In this document: piece after piece, positions 29,612-38,033 of the stretch
Layout of the letters: each line of letters opens with the position of its first letter
Position numbering within the stretch: the first letter of the stretch is position 1
Assembly (NCBI GenBank): GCA_905221195.1
Contig: CAJNCF010000009.1
Span: 1 to 64,000, forward strand
Source: a bacterium
Lineage (GTDB): Bacteria; Bacillota; Bacilli; Lactobacillales; Streptococcaceae
DNA length: 64,000 nt
Direction of reading: 5' to 3'
Translations under genes and position numbers: made by a program
The notes under the pieces: generated by a model
Seen by the model: the letters and a program-made list of their open reading frames with translations, nothing else
What the model was told of the DNA's origin: nothing
Database searches by the model: none

Positions 29612-30389
29612 CTCCTCCGATATCTGACTTAAGTAAGCGGTAGATTGCTAAAGCCAAGAATGAGAAGTTCCAACAAAGTAAAAGTAAAATATGTTGCAAA
29701 CTACTATGTTCTAACATTTGAGGAGATGTAGCAATCAATCCTTGCCCCAATGCAACTGGAAGAAATTTTGCAACCGATATATAGTTTGCTAAGAATGTTC
29801 CTAAATTGTAGACTTGAGGAAGCAAAAATAATAGAGGAACAATGGCTGTTTTAAATGTCAAAGCCATAATATAGGCTAGCAGTCCCAATAAAGTCCAAGC
29901 TATACTGGATAAAAATATATAGAACCAAACTGTCCCATTTAGTGAAAAAAGCAATAAGCCATCTTGTCCTAAAACATAATGTGTCATGTTAATCGTAAGG
30001 AATATTGATAGAAAGGAAATGAAAAAAGAAAATACAAGCCAAACTAATGTTTTTGAAACTAGAAAAGTACTTCGATTTGTAATAGAGAGGAGGCTTGTAC
30101 GAATAGCAGAGCCTTTATACTCCTCGGCTCCGTAAATTGATCCTAGGATAATCATAATAAAAACACCAAATAAAGTGACGTCAAAACCTAAAAATTCAAT
30201 AGGAGGTATAGCTTCTGCTAATTCTGGATTTGTCTCTGGTGTAGCATGAATACCAACTGAAACAATTTGAGAAGCACCAATATTTGCTAAAAACGTTTGA
30301 AATACCAGTATCAAGAATAGTACAACATGAGTAGCTCTCTTATAAAGTAATTTCAATATTTCAGAATGAAGAGAGTAAATAAGTGCCAT
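29604..30389 (-). CDS. ABC exporter permease subunit 1 (peptide-resistance or lantibiotic-immunity type)
   Basis: 261 residues, about six membrane helices; the first outer loop is longer (about residues 42-70, HATPETNPELAEAIPP). The motif YGAEEYKGSAIRTSLL after the second helix is typical of BcrB/LanE-type permeases. Starts one base after the ATPase stop. Base composition is visibly AT-rich compared with the flanking yidC1 and pflA regions. Confidence 0.8.
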   Translation of the reverse strand: MALIYSLHSEILKLLYKRATHVVLFLILVFQTFLANIGASQIVSVGIHATPETNPELAEAIPPIEFLGFDVTLFGVFIMIILGSIYGAEEYKGSAIRTSLLSITNRSTFLVSKTLVWLVFSFFISFLSIFLTINMTHYVLGQDGLLLFSLNGTVWFYIFLSSIAWTLLGLLAYIMALTFKTAIVPLLFLLPQVYNLGTFLANYISVAKFLPVALGQGLIATSPQMLEHSSLQHILLLLCWNFSFLALAIYRLLKSDIGGGE

Positions 30390-30390
30390 G

Positions 30391-31101
30391 TTACTTTCCT
30401 CCTTCTGTTAAACTAAAGAAGACTTCTTCTAGTGAAGAAAGATTTTTCATCACTTCTTGTAAAGTCCCTTTTATAAGAACTTTTCCTTTATTTATGATAA
30501 CTACATCATCTGTTACTGCTTCCACTTCCGATAGTATATGAGATGATAGCAAGACTGTCTTCCCTTCTTGAGCTTGTTTTTTTATAAACTCTCTAAACCA
30601 CCGAATTCCTCTTGGATCCAATCCATTAGTCGGTTCATCCAATATCAGATATTGAGGATTTCCTAATAGAGCTGTTGCAATTCCCAAGCGTTGTCCTTCT
30701 CCTAATGATAATTTCCCAATTTTAGATTTTTTCTTATGACTAATATCCACCATATCCAAAACTTGCTCAATTCGCTGACTGGATATCCCATTACTAGCAG
30801 CAACAATTTTCAAATGTTGATAAACAGTTCGATCATCAGGAGCTCCTACACTGTCAAATGAAGCTCCTACAGTCTTTAGAGGAAATTTTAATTCCTTATA
30901 AGTCTGATCTCCAATTTTGGTAAGACCAGATGTTGCTTTGTCTAATCCTAATAAAATACGTAAGGTTGAACTTTTACCAGCTCCATTTGGACCTAGGAAA
31001 GCAGTCACTCTACCTGCTTTTGCTTCAAAAGAAATATATTTTAAAATTTGAGTTTGGCCATATGACTTACATAAATTTTTAATGGTAATACTTTGTTCCA
31101 T
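30391..31101 (-). CDS. ABC exporter ATP-binding protein (BcrA/LanF type)
   Basis: 236 residues. Walker A GPNGAGKSS (about 36-44), Walker B YLILDEPTNGLDP, H-loop SSH. The signature is SLGEGQR rather than SGGQ, and the position normally held by the Q-loop glutamine reads GASFDS, an acidic substitution like the E-loop described for lantibiotic-immunity ATPases. First gene of the five-gene set. A single ATPase serving two permeases fits the LanFEG stoichiometry. Confidence 0.87.
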   Translation of the reverse strand: MEQSITIKNLCKSYGQTQILKYISFEAKAGRVTAFLGPNGAGKSSTLRILLGLDKATSGLTKIGDQTYKELKFPLKTVGASFDSVGAPDDRTVYQHLKIVAASNGISSQRIEQVLDMVDISHKKKSKIGKLSLGEGQRLGIATALLGNPQYLILDEPTNGLDPRGIRWFREFIKKQAQEGKTVLLSSHILSEVEAVTDDVVIINKGKVLIKGTLQEVMKNLSSLEEVFFSLTEGGK

Positions 31102-31197
31102 GATGTTCTCCTATTCTATTTAATATTTCTAAAAGTAACTATATCTTACACATTCTTTTTCGGATTTTTTTCAGAATTTAGAGAGTAAAAAAGATTT

Positions 31198-31310
31198 ATA
31201 GTCAATGAAAATCAAAGAGCAAACTAGGAAGCTAGCCGTAGGTTGCTCAAAGCACTGCTTTGAGGTTGCAGATAAAGCTGACGTGGTTTGAAGAGATTTT
31301 CGAAGAGTAT
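31198..31310 (-). repeat. BOX element with degenerate boxB
   Basis: About 113 bases: boxC-like GAAAATCAAAGAGCAAACTA, a shortened boxB (GCTCAAAGCACTGCTTTGAGG) and the outer part of boxA (ACGTGGTTTGAAGAGATTTT). It separates the accessory ABC cluster from pflA. Confidence 0.85.
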
Positions 31311-31354
31311 AAAATTTTGTTTTATTTAATTATATATATTTGTGTAAACTTAAA

Positions 31355-31378
31355 AGCCCGATGTTCCCATCAGGCTTC
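31355..31378 (-). terminator. Terminator of pflA
   Basis: Minus strand GCCTGATG, loop GGAA, CATCGGGC, then TTTT. It lies five bases after the pflA stop; T-runs on both sides suggest bidirectional action. Confidence 0.85.
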
Positions 31379-31382
31379 TTTT

Positions 31383-32177
31383 TTATCCATGTACACGTTT
31401 CATATAGTCTTGATAACTTTCGGTATCCATGAGTTTTTTAGCGTTCTTGACGCGATCTGGTGTTGGTGGTTTAACCCCTTCGAGCGAATAAGGGATTCCC
31501 AATTCACGCCACTTGAACTCACCCATGGTGTGATAAGGTAGAATTTCAAACTTATCCACATTTTTGAGGGTCTTGACGAACTTACCAAGTTCAATCAAGT
31601 CATCATCTCTGTCTGTCAAACCTGGAACTAGCACGTGGCGAATCCAGACAGGCTTTCCAATATCTGATAGATACTGGGCACAGGCCAAGATGTTTTTATT
31701 GGTTTGGCTAGTAACGATCTTGTGCTGTTCTTCGTTGATTTCCTTGATATCTAAGAGAACCAAGTCAGTGACAGCCATGAGTTTGTCAAATTTCTCAAGG
31801 TAACGTGGTTTATTACGGAAAGGAAGGGCACAGGTATCCAAGGTACAGTGGATTCCTTGTTCTTTGGCCTTGGTGAAGAGGGCAATCAGGAAATCAATCT
31901 GCAAGAGGGCTTCTCCCCCACTGACTGTAATACCGCCCTTATTTCCCCAGAAACCGCGGTAGCGCAAGGCCTCTGCCAAGACATCATCTACCGTCCGTTC
32001 ACGTGATTTATTGGACTCCATAGCCCAAGTGTCTGGGTTGTGGCAGTACTGGCAACGCATGTGACAGCCCTGCAAAAAGACAATAAAGCGAATACCAGGT
32101 CCGTCTACCGAACCAAAGCTCTCCGTTGAATGCACCATTCCTGTCACTTGTCCATAATCAATTGTTTCTTCAGACAT
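31383..32177 (-). CDS. pflA: Pyruvate formate-lyase activating enzyme
   Basis: 264 residues, a radical-SAM enzyme that installs the glycyl radical in pyruvate formate-lyase under anaerobic conditions. The iron-sulfur motif CHMRCQYC (CxxxCxxC) follows FGSVDGPGIRFIVFLQG; GGEALLQ and DIK motifs are present. The promoter at 32212-32239 carries an overlapping catabolite-response element just downstream, consistent with sugar and redox control of mixed-acid fermentation. Confidence 0.95.
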   Translation of the reverse strand: MSEETIDYGQVTGMVHSTESFGSVDGPGIRFIVFLQGCHMRCQYCHNPDTWAMESNKSRERTVDDVLAEALRYRGFWGNKGGITVSGGEALLQIDFLIALFTKAKEQGIHCTLDTCALPFRNKPRYLEKFDKLMAVTDLVLLDIKEINEEQHKIVTSQTNKNILACAQYLSDIGKPVWIRHVLVPGLTDRDDDLIELGKFVKTLKNVDKFEILPYHTMGEFKWRELGIPYSLEGVKPPTPDRVKNAKKLMDTESYQDYMKRVHG

Positions 32178-32191
32178 ATCGTTACCTTCCT

Positions 32192-32205
32192 TGAAAACGT
32201 TTTAT
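32192..32205 (-). promoter_or_regulatory. Candidate CcpA site (cre) ahead of pflA
   Basis: TGAAAACGTTTTAT on the plus strand; near-palindromic around CG, with one or two differences from the cre consensus. It lies at about +1 to +13 of the predicted transcript, a position that would block transcription. Confidence 0.55.
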
Positions 32206-32211
32206 AGTTTT

Positions 32212-32239
32212 ATTATATCACGACTTGAATGAAAAACAA
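32212..32239 (-). promoter_or_regulatory. Promoter of pflA
   Basis: TTGTTT (32239-32234), 16 bases, TATAAT (32217-32212) with TGA before the -10. Confidence 0.75.
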
Positions 32240-32302
32240 GATTTTTGTCTATTTTTTAGAAAGCAATCTGTTTTTCAATTTCATTTTCAATCTATTCTCA
32301 GA

Positions 32303-33553
32303 TCATTCTTCAAAATCAAAACCATACAAGGTTGCAAAATAGTCCTCAGGGCGCTCTGCACGGCGAATTTGGAGAGCTTTGCCTTCTTCAGTATAAAGGA
32401 TTTCCGCAGAGCGAAGTTTGGCGTTGTACTGGTAGCCCATTGAAAAACCATGTGCACCTGTATCATGAATAACCAACAAATCACCGATTTCTGTATGAGG
32501 CAACTCGCGATTCACTGCAAATTTATCATTGTTTTCGCAGAGTGAACCGACCACATCTACCACTTCAGCTGGTCCATCTGGATGTGTCAGATTAGTGATA
32601 TGGTGGTAGGCTCCGTACATAGCTGGACGCATGAGGTTGACTGCTGATGCATCCACACCTAGATAGGTACGGTAGGTTTTCTTCTTATGAGTGACTCTTG
32701 TGACGAGAGCACCGTGAGGGGCTAACATAAAGCGACCCAATTCTGTAAAAATCTTAACCTGACCAAGACCTGCTGGTGTAAGGACCTCTTCATACACCTT
32801 ACGAACTCCCTCACCAATCAAGGCAATATCATTTGGCTCCTGCTCAGGACGATAGTTGACTCCAATACCGCCAGAAAGATTGATAAAATCTAGCGAAATG
32901 CCCAACTTTTCCTTGATTTCAACAGCCAATTCAAAAAGCTGACGAGCCAACTCTGGATAATAGAGATGAGTGACGGTATTAGATGCTAGGAAGGAGTGAA
33001 TCCCAAAAGTCTTGGCTCCTTTTTCCTTCAAGATAGCAAAGGCTTCAAAGAGCTGATCCTTAGTCATGCCAAACTTAGCCTCTCCAGGATTGTCCATGAT
33101 GTCTGTCCCCAGTTCAAAAACACCACCAGGATTGTAACGACAAGAGATAATTTCTGGAATACCTGCTGCACGCTCTAGATGTTCAATATCTTCAAAGGCA
33201 TCCAAGTTAATGGTCGCCCCCAATTCACGCGCATAGGCATATTCCTTGTCTGGCGTGTTGTTAGAGGAGAACATGATCTCAGACCCTGGAAAGTCCAGTT
33301 TATGGCTCATTAAAAGCTCTACATAACTAGAGCAATCCACACCACAACCTTCCTCTTGGAGGATTTTCAAGATAGCTGGTGTTGGAGTAGCCTTAACTGC
33401 AAAATATTCCTTAAAGCCCTTATTCCACGAAAAGGCTTGGTTGACAGCTCTTGCCTTCTCACGAATCCCCTTCTCATCATACAAGTGAAAGGGAGTCGGG
33501 AACTCGGCAACAATCGCTTCTAACTCTTCTCTATTGATAAATGGTGTTTTCAT
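32303..33553 (-). CDS. lysA: Diaminopimelate decarboxylase
   Basis: 416 residues, PLP-dependent fold III enzyme making lysine from meso-diaminopimelate. PLP lysine in KEYFAVKATPTP (about K54), GVDCSSYVEL, NLSGGIGVNYRPE and the SLCENNDKF cysteine at the dimer active site are visible. RBS AGGAAG. It stands between purR and pflA. Confidence 0.94.
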   Translation of the reverse strand: MKTPFINREELEAIVAEFPTPFHLYDEKGIREKARAVNQAFSWNKGFKEYFAVKATPTPAILKILQEEGCGVDCSSYVELLMSHKLDFPGSEIMFSSNNTPDKEYAYARELGATINLDAFEDIEHLERAAGIPEIISCRYNPGGVFELGTDIMDNPGEAKFGMTKDQLFEAFAILKEKGAKTFGIHSFLASNTVTHLYYPELARQLFELAVEIKEKLGISLDFINLSGGIGVNYRPEQEPNDIALIGEGVRKVYEEVLTPAGLGQVKIFTELGRFMLAPHGALVTRVTHKKKTYRTYLGVDASAVNLMRPAMYGAYHHITNLTHPDGPAEVVDVVGSLCENNDKFAVNRELPHTEIGDLLVIHDTGAHGFSMGYQYNAKLRSAEILYTEEGKALQIRRAERPEDYFATLYGFDFEE

Positions 33554-33576
33554 AAGCTTCCTTCTATTCTATTTGC

Positions 33577-33606
33577 AAAGAAAGGCTGGGACAATCGTTC
33601 CAACCT
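33577..33606 (-). terminator. Weak terminator after purR
   Basis: Minus strand AAAGGTTGG pairs with CCAGCCTTT around a loop, followed by only a short T-rich tract (TCTTTGC). Confidence 0.5.
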
Positions 33607-33619
33607 TTAGTTCTATCTC

Positions 33620-34447
33620 TTATTTATCTTCGTCAAAGATATTGCCAACCTCAACATCGATGGCTTGGTTCTTGACATCAATATTGGTTACCTTCAAGAG
33701 TGACTTGTAGTCAAATTGCTTTTCACGCTCTTCTTGGGCATTGTCTGCAAAGACCGCTACACCAGCCAATTCTGAATCAAACTCACGCAAGAGACTAATC
33801 ATCCCATTGACCGTTCCTCCGCCTTTTAAGAAGTCATCCACAATCAAGACACGGCTTCCTGCCTTAAGACTGCGTTTTGAAAGGAACATTTTCTCAATAC
33901 GGTCACCACTTGAACCTGATACATAGTTGACGCTGACAGTTGAACCTTCGGTAATTTTCAAGTCACGGCGCACAATGACAAAAGGAACGTTTAGGACATT
34001 GGCAACTGCATTTGCAAGTGGCACACCCTTGGTCGCTACTGTCATAACCGCATCAATTTTTTGGTCCATAAAGCTCTTGGCAATAATGCGACCAATATTT
34101 TTCAAGATAGCTGGTGTGCTAAGCAAATCAGACAAGTAAATATAGCCACCTGGCAAGATACGGTCACTTTCTGACAACTTGGCACGCAAGTCCTCAACCA
34201 TTTCCTTGGCATCATGACTTGAGATTGATGGTGTGAAGATGACACCTCCACCAGCACCAGTTACTGTTTGGATATGGCCGATTTCAATTTCCTCAAAGGC
34301 GCGTTTGATAATCACAATATCTTCTGAGATGGATGATTTAGCAGATTCATACTTTTCAGCAAAAGTATTGAGACTAGTTAGTTTATAAGGATTATTAATC
34401 AAATAGTTGGAAATGACAACCATCCGATCACTTCTTCTTAATTTCAT
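33620..34447 (-). CDS. purR: Pur operon regulator PurR
   Basis: 275 residues. An N-terminal winged helix (MKLRRSDRMVVISNYLINNPYKLTSL) and a C-terminal phosphoribosyltransferase-like domain with the PRPP loop VLIVDDFLKGGGTV. PRPP level controls its action on purine genes; in lactococci and streptococci the homologue acts as an activator or repressor depending on species. The start at 34447 keeps the conserved N-terminus; an in-frame ATG at 34465 adds six residues. A TGG-TATAAT lies about 40 bases upstream. Confidence 0.92.
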   Translation of the reverse strand: MKLRRSDRMVVISNYLINNPYKLTSLNTFAEKYESAKSSISEDIVIIKRAFEEIEIGHIQTVTGAGGGVIFTPSISSHDAKEMVEDLRAKLSESDRILPGGYIYLSDLLSTPAILKNIGRIIAKSFMDQKIDAVMTVATKGVPLANAVANVLNVPFVIVRRDLKITEGSTVSVNYVSGSSGDRIEKMFLSKRSLKAGSRVLIVDDFLKGGGTVNGMISLLREFDSELAGVAVFADNAQEEREKQFDYKSLLKVTNIDVKNQAIDVEVGNIFDEDK

Positions 34448-34552
34448 TTCTATTTCCCATTTCATTTTATTTTGATATTTTCTCCATTATACCATATTCA
34501 TATAAAAAAACGAACATTCTTATCCTAAAAAATGCTCATTTTTCTTAAATTA

Positions 34553-35494
34553 TTAATCTAAATCTGGTTTATAGAAGGAACGATTGTCCATAGCGAAGAT
34601 TTTATTGGTCATCTCTCCTTTATCCACCAAAGCTAGAGCTGTTGACATCATCATCATGCTAGCATCCAGATTATCAATCATATGGATAATCTCTGCCTCC
34701 ATGATACGTGGACGGACTGGGCTACCATACTCCAGTAAGCCGTGGTGGCTGAGAATAACATGGCGAAGCAGAACGACTTCTTCCTTGGTATCATCGATGC
34801 CGAGTTCCATCACTGTCTTGGTAATTTCACTATCAATCAGAGCGATATGACCAAGAAGATTGCCTCTGACTGTATACTCAGTCTGGTCTGGCCCCGTCAA
34901 CTCAATGACTTTAGCCAAGTCATGTAGCATAATCCCCGCATAAAGCAGACTCTTATTGAGCTGAGGATAGACCTCGCTAATAGCATCTGCCAAACGCACC
35001 ATGGTCGCCGTATGATAGGCCAATCCCGTCTCAAAGGCATGGTGGTTGGTCTTGGCAGCTGGATAAGAGTAGAACTCCTTATCATACTTGGTGTAGAGAT
35101 TTCGGACAATTCGTTGCCAAACAGGATTTTCTATTTTGAAAATCATCTGAATCATATACTCTCGGATTTCCTTGACATCAACTGGCGACTTAACCTTGAA
35201 ATCAGCTGGATCATTGGGTTCCCCAGGTTGAGGCAGGCGGAGAGTAATTTGATTGACTTGAGGGGTGTTGTTATAAACTTCTCGGCGCCCTTTCATGTGG
35301 ACAACCTTACCTGCTGTAAAAGCCTCAACGTTATGAGGTTGGGCATCCCAGAGTTTCCCTTCAATCTCGCCACTATCATCTTGGAAGGTAAAGGCTAGGT
35401 AATTTTTCCCAGCGCGAGTTTGTCTCAGGTCAGCTGACTTGATTAGGTAAAAGCCTTCAAACAGCTCATCTCTTTTCATGTGACTAATCTTCAT
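34553..35494 (-). CDS. yhaM: 3'-5' exoribonuclease YhaM (Cbf1 type)
   Basis: 313 residues. An OB-fold nucleic-acid-binding domain (about 10-100; GKNYLAFTFQDDSGEIEGKLWDAQ) and an HD domain with HHAFETGLAYHTATMV and LHDLAKV metal ligands. It trims 3' ends of RNA in the cytosol; in pneumococci it is known to shorten small-RNA and mRNA ends. The start at 35494 has GAGGAAG three bases upstream and overlaps the rmuC end by 11 bases. Confidence 0.93.
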   Translation of the reverse strand: MKISHMKRDELFEGFYLIKSADLRQTRAGKNYLAFTFQDDSGEIEGKLWDAQPHNVEAFTAGKVVHMKGRREVYNNTPQVNQITLRLPQPGEPNDPADFKVKSPVDVKEIREYMIQMIFKIENPVWQRIVRNLYTKYDKEFYSYPAAKTNHHAFETGLAYHTATMVRLADAISEVYPQLNKSLLYAGIMLHDLAKVIELTGPDQTEYTVRGNLLGHIALIDSEITKTVMELGIDDTKEEVVLLRHVILSHHGLLEYGSPVRPRIMEAEIIHMIDNLDASMMMMSTALALVDKGEMTNKIFAMDNRSFYKPDLD

Positions 35495-36740
35495 ATTCTT
35501 CCTCATTTTCTTGGAAATGGAGTAGATCAAGCGCAGGCTCACCTTCTGATAACTCAATGTGACGGAGCGTCCGCTCGATAGCTGTAGTGCGACGGTTTAA
35601 TAGTTCATCAATATTGCCAGAGGCATGTTGGAGGTGTTTTTGTGCCTTGACCAGAATGCCACCAAACTTGCCAAACTCGGTCTTAACACTAGCAAGGGTC
35701 TTACTGATATGGTCGGCACTCTTTTGTATATTGAGGGTTTTGAAGCCAACTGATAGGGAATTGAGGAGGGCTGATAGGGTACTTGGTCCTGCGACAATAA
35801 TCTGCTCCTCCCGTCTCAAATCATCAAAGAAGACAGGATTGCGAACAATTTCTGAGTAGAGACCTTCTGTCGGAACAAATAAAACTCCAAAATTGGTCGT
35901 CCGAGGCGGTGATATGTACTTGTTCCTAATATCCTTGGCAAAGCGCTTGACGCTTGCTAGGAGTGACTTACGACAGCGTTCGATTTCATCCTTGTCACCC
36001 ACTTCATAAGCTTCTTCCAAGCGGTAATAATCCGCCAGTGGAAACTTGGAGTCAATTGGTAAGTAGACATATTCCTGATCACCTTGCCCAGGTAACTTGA
36101 TAGCATACTCTACTCGCTCACTAGAGTTTTCAACTGTTGCGTATTCTCGTTCATACTGGGCAGGGGTCATGATGTCTTCGATGATCTGCCCCAGTTGCAA
36201 TTCGCCCAGAATTCCTCGCGTCTTGGTTCCAGAGAGAACCTTGTTGAGGGCTCCGACATCGCGGGCAACTGTCTGCATTTCTCCCAGACCACGATTGACC
36301 GACTCCAGTTGCTTAGAAACTGTCTCAAAGGAAGCCTGTAAGCGTGTCTGCAAGGTCTTTTCCAACTTTTCCTCGACCGTCTGACGCATTTGCTCCAAGC
36401 GTTGCTCATTTGATTCCTGCAAGGCTTGAAGACGTTGGTCAGTCTTGTCTCTAGTTTGCAAGAGATTATCTGTCATTTCTTGACGGACTTGCATCAGGCC
36501 TTGGTGCAATTCTATTCGCACTTCTTGCAAGCGGTCACTGACAGCCACTTCCAAATCTTTTTGGTCTAACTGGCTGGCTTGTCTGGCTTGTTCAAAGCGA
36601 TAATCCAACTGGTCTGATAAATGATCTGCCTGATCCTCCAAGCTCTTACTTAAGTGTTTTTCCTGCTTATCCTGCCTTTGCCAAATGAGAAAAAGCCCAG
36701 CTAGGTTGGCAATTAATAATAGAACAAGTAAACTTTCCAT
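35484..36740 (-). CDS. rmuC: DNA recombination protein RmuC family
   Basis: 418 residues. An N-terminal membrane anchor (SLLVLLLIANLAGLFLIW), a coiled coil (about 25-150, rich in Q, E, L and R), then the RmuC nuclease-like domain (TRGILGELQLGQIIEDIMTP, LPIDSKFPLADY, FVPTEGLYSEIV). Genetics in E. coli links it to suppression of inverted-repeat rearrangement. Start at 36740 chosen for AGGAGGTAGG. One base after thiN. Confidence 0.93.
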   Translation of the reverse strand: MESLLVLLLIANLAGLFLIWQRQDKQEKHLSKSLEDQADHLSDQLDYRFEQARQASQLDQKDLEVAVSDRLQEVRIELHQGLMQVRQEMTDNLLQTRDKTDQRLQALQESNEQRLEQMRQTVEEKLEKTLQTRLQASFETVSKQLESVNRGLGEMQTVARDVGALNKVLSGTKTRGILGELQLGQIIEDIMTPAQYEREYATVENSSERVEYAIKLPGQGDQEYVYLPIDSKFPLADYYRLEEAYEVGDKDEIERCRKSLLASVKRFAKDIRNKYISPPRTTNFGVLFVPTEGLYSEIVRNPVFFDDLRREEQIIVAGPSTLSALLNSLSVGFKTLNIQKSADHISKTLASVKTEFGKFGGILVKAQKHLQHASGNIDELLNRRTTAIERTLRHIELSEGEPALDLLHFQENEEEYED

Positions 36741-36741
36741 C

Positions 36742-37404
36742 CTACCTCCTGTCCTTGCTATGCAAGACAACTACATAGCCATCTGGGCAAGTCACCGACA
36801 CTTCCCTATCTATATATTCGTTAGAAGCGTACACTTTTTTAAAGAAAAAATTTTCCTCAGTTAACTCATACTTGGCTCCTAGAATGGTCAGCTGGCTATC
36901 CCGAACTGGCAAAAAGGCTAGGTAGTCATAGTCTGAACGGGGTTCTAGCTGACTGGTTCCTTCTGGACAATAGGCAATCAAGTTTTGTCCATCCTCAATC
37001 GCTATCTGGCGCATATAGGGGGCCAACTTGGGATTGCTTGGCAGAAAGACATTGGCCAGCATGTGGTCAATACGACCACCCAAAGCACCGAAAATAGTGA
37101 CCTGAGCCTGAGAATTCTTCTCAAAAATGGTCAAGAGAGCCAATTCCAAATCAGTATCATCTTTTTCTGGTCGGGCTTGAACAAAATGCTGGGCATTTTT
37201 TTGAATCAACTGACACTCTTCTGCAGTTACAGAATCAAAATCTCCAACTGCTAGGGCGAGAGGAAGTCCTTCTTCCAAGACCCAGAGCGAGCCTCGATCC
37301 ACACCGACAAAGCAATCAAAATCCGTTCGGTAGTGACCGCGATCTCCGCCTGCAAAAACTGCAATCCTAGTCCAGTTGTTTTCTGAGAGTTTGTACTCGC
37401 TCAT
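36742..37404 (-). CDS. thiN: Thiamine diphosphokinase
   Basis: 220 residues. It transfers pyrophosphate from ATP to thiamine. Motifs: FAGGDRGHYRTDFDCFVGVDRGSLWVLEEG, VGDFDSVT, RPEKDDTDLELAL and GALGGRIDHMLAN. The start at 37404 lies inside rpe (38-base overlap), so translation is coupled. C-terminal half ends in the conserved YDYLAF to EVSVTCPDGYVVV region. Confidence 0.93.
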   Translation of the reverse strand: MSEYKLSENNWTRIAVFAGGDRGHYRTDFDCFVGVDRGSLWVLEEGLPLALAVGDFDSVTAEECQLIQKNAQHFVQARPEKDDTDLELALLTIFEKNSQAQVTIFGALGGRIDHMLANVFLPSNPKLAPYMRQIAIEDGQNLIAYCPEGTSQLEPRSDYDYLAFLPVRDSQLTILGAKYELTEENFFFKKVYASNEYIDREVSVTCPDGYVVVLHSKDRR

Positions 37405-38023
37405 TGACTTCTCCCTTAAAGACATAGGAACCTGCTACAAAAACGGTCGCACCAGCTTCTTTGGCTTGAGCAATAGTTTGGTCATCAATCCCACCATCCA
37501 CTTCAATCTCAAATTTCAAACCTTTTTCCTCACGAATGGCAACCAACTCACGAACCTTATCCATAGTTTCTGGCAGAAAAGCTTGTCCACCGAAGCCAGG
37601 GTTCACTGTCATGACTAAGACTTGGTCAACTAGATGAAGGACATGCTTAATGGCTTCAACAGGCGTACCAGGGTTAATGACAACCGAAGGTTTGACACCG
37701 AGCGAACGAATCTTTTGGAGAGCACCATGAATATGAGGCGTTGCTTCTACATGGATGCTGATGATATCTGCCCCTGCACGCGCAAAATCTTCTAAATGAT
37801 GCTCTGGATTAGCTACCATCAAGTGGCAGTCAAAGACCATCTTACTATGTGGTCGAAGAGCTTCGACCACACCTGCACCAAAACTGATTTGTGGTACAAA
37901 GTGCCCATCCATGATATCGATATGGGCATATTCTGCCCCAGTTGCTTCTAGGTGTTTGATTTCACGTTCAAAGTTGGCATAATCTGCTGCCAGAATTGAC
38001 GGAGCAATCTTGTATTGAGACAT
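37367..38023 (-). CDS. rpe: Ribulose-phosphate 3-epimerase
   Basis: 218 residues, TIM barrel of the pentose phosphate pathway. YKIAPSILAADYANF, HIDIMDGHFVPQISFG, VMTVNPGFGGQAF and EVDGGIDDQT carry the metal and catalytic residues. Start at 38023 matches the family; longer in-frame starts lie inside rsgA. Ten bases after rsgA. Confidence 0.96.
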   Translation of the reverse strand: MSQYKIAPSILAADYANFEREIKHLEATGAEYAHIDIMDGHFVPQISFGAGVVEALRPHSKMVFDCHLMVANPEHHLEDFARAGADIISIHVEATPHIHGALQKIRSLGVKPSVVINPGTPVEAIKHVLHLVDQVLVMTVNPGFGGQAFLPETMDKVRELVAIREEKGLKFEIEVDGGIDDQTIAQAKEAGATVFVAGSYVFKGEVNERVQTLRKQLD

Positions 38024-38033
38024 AGGTTTCTCC

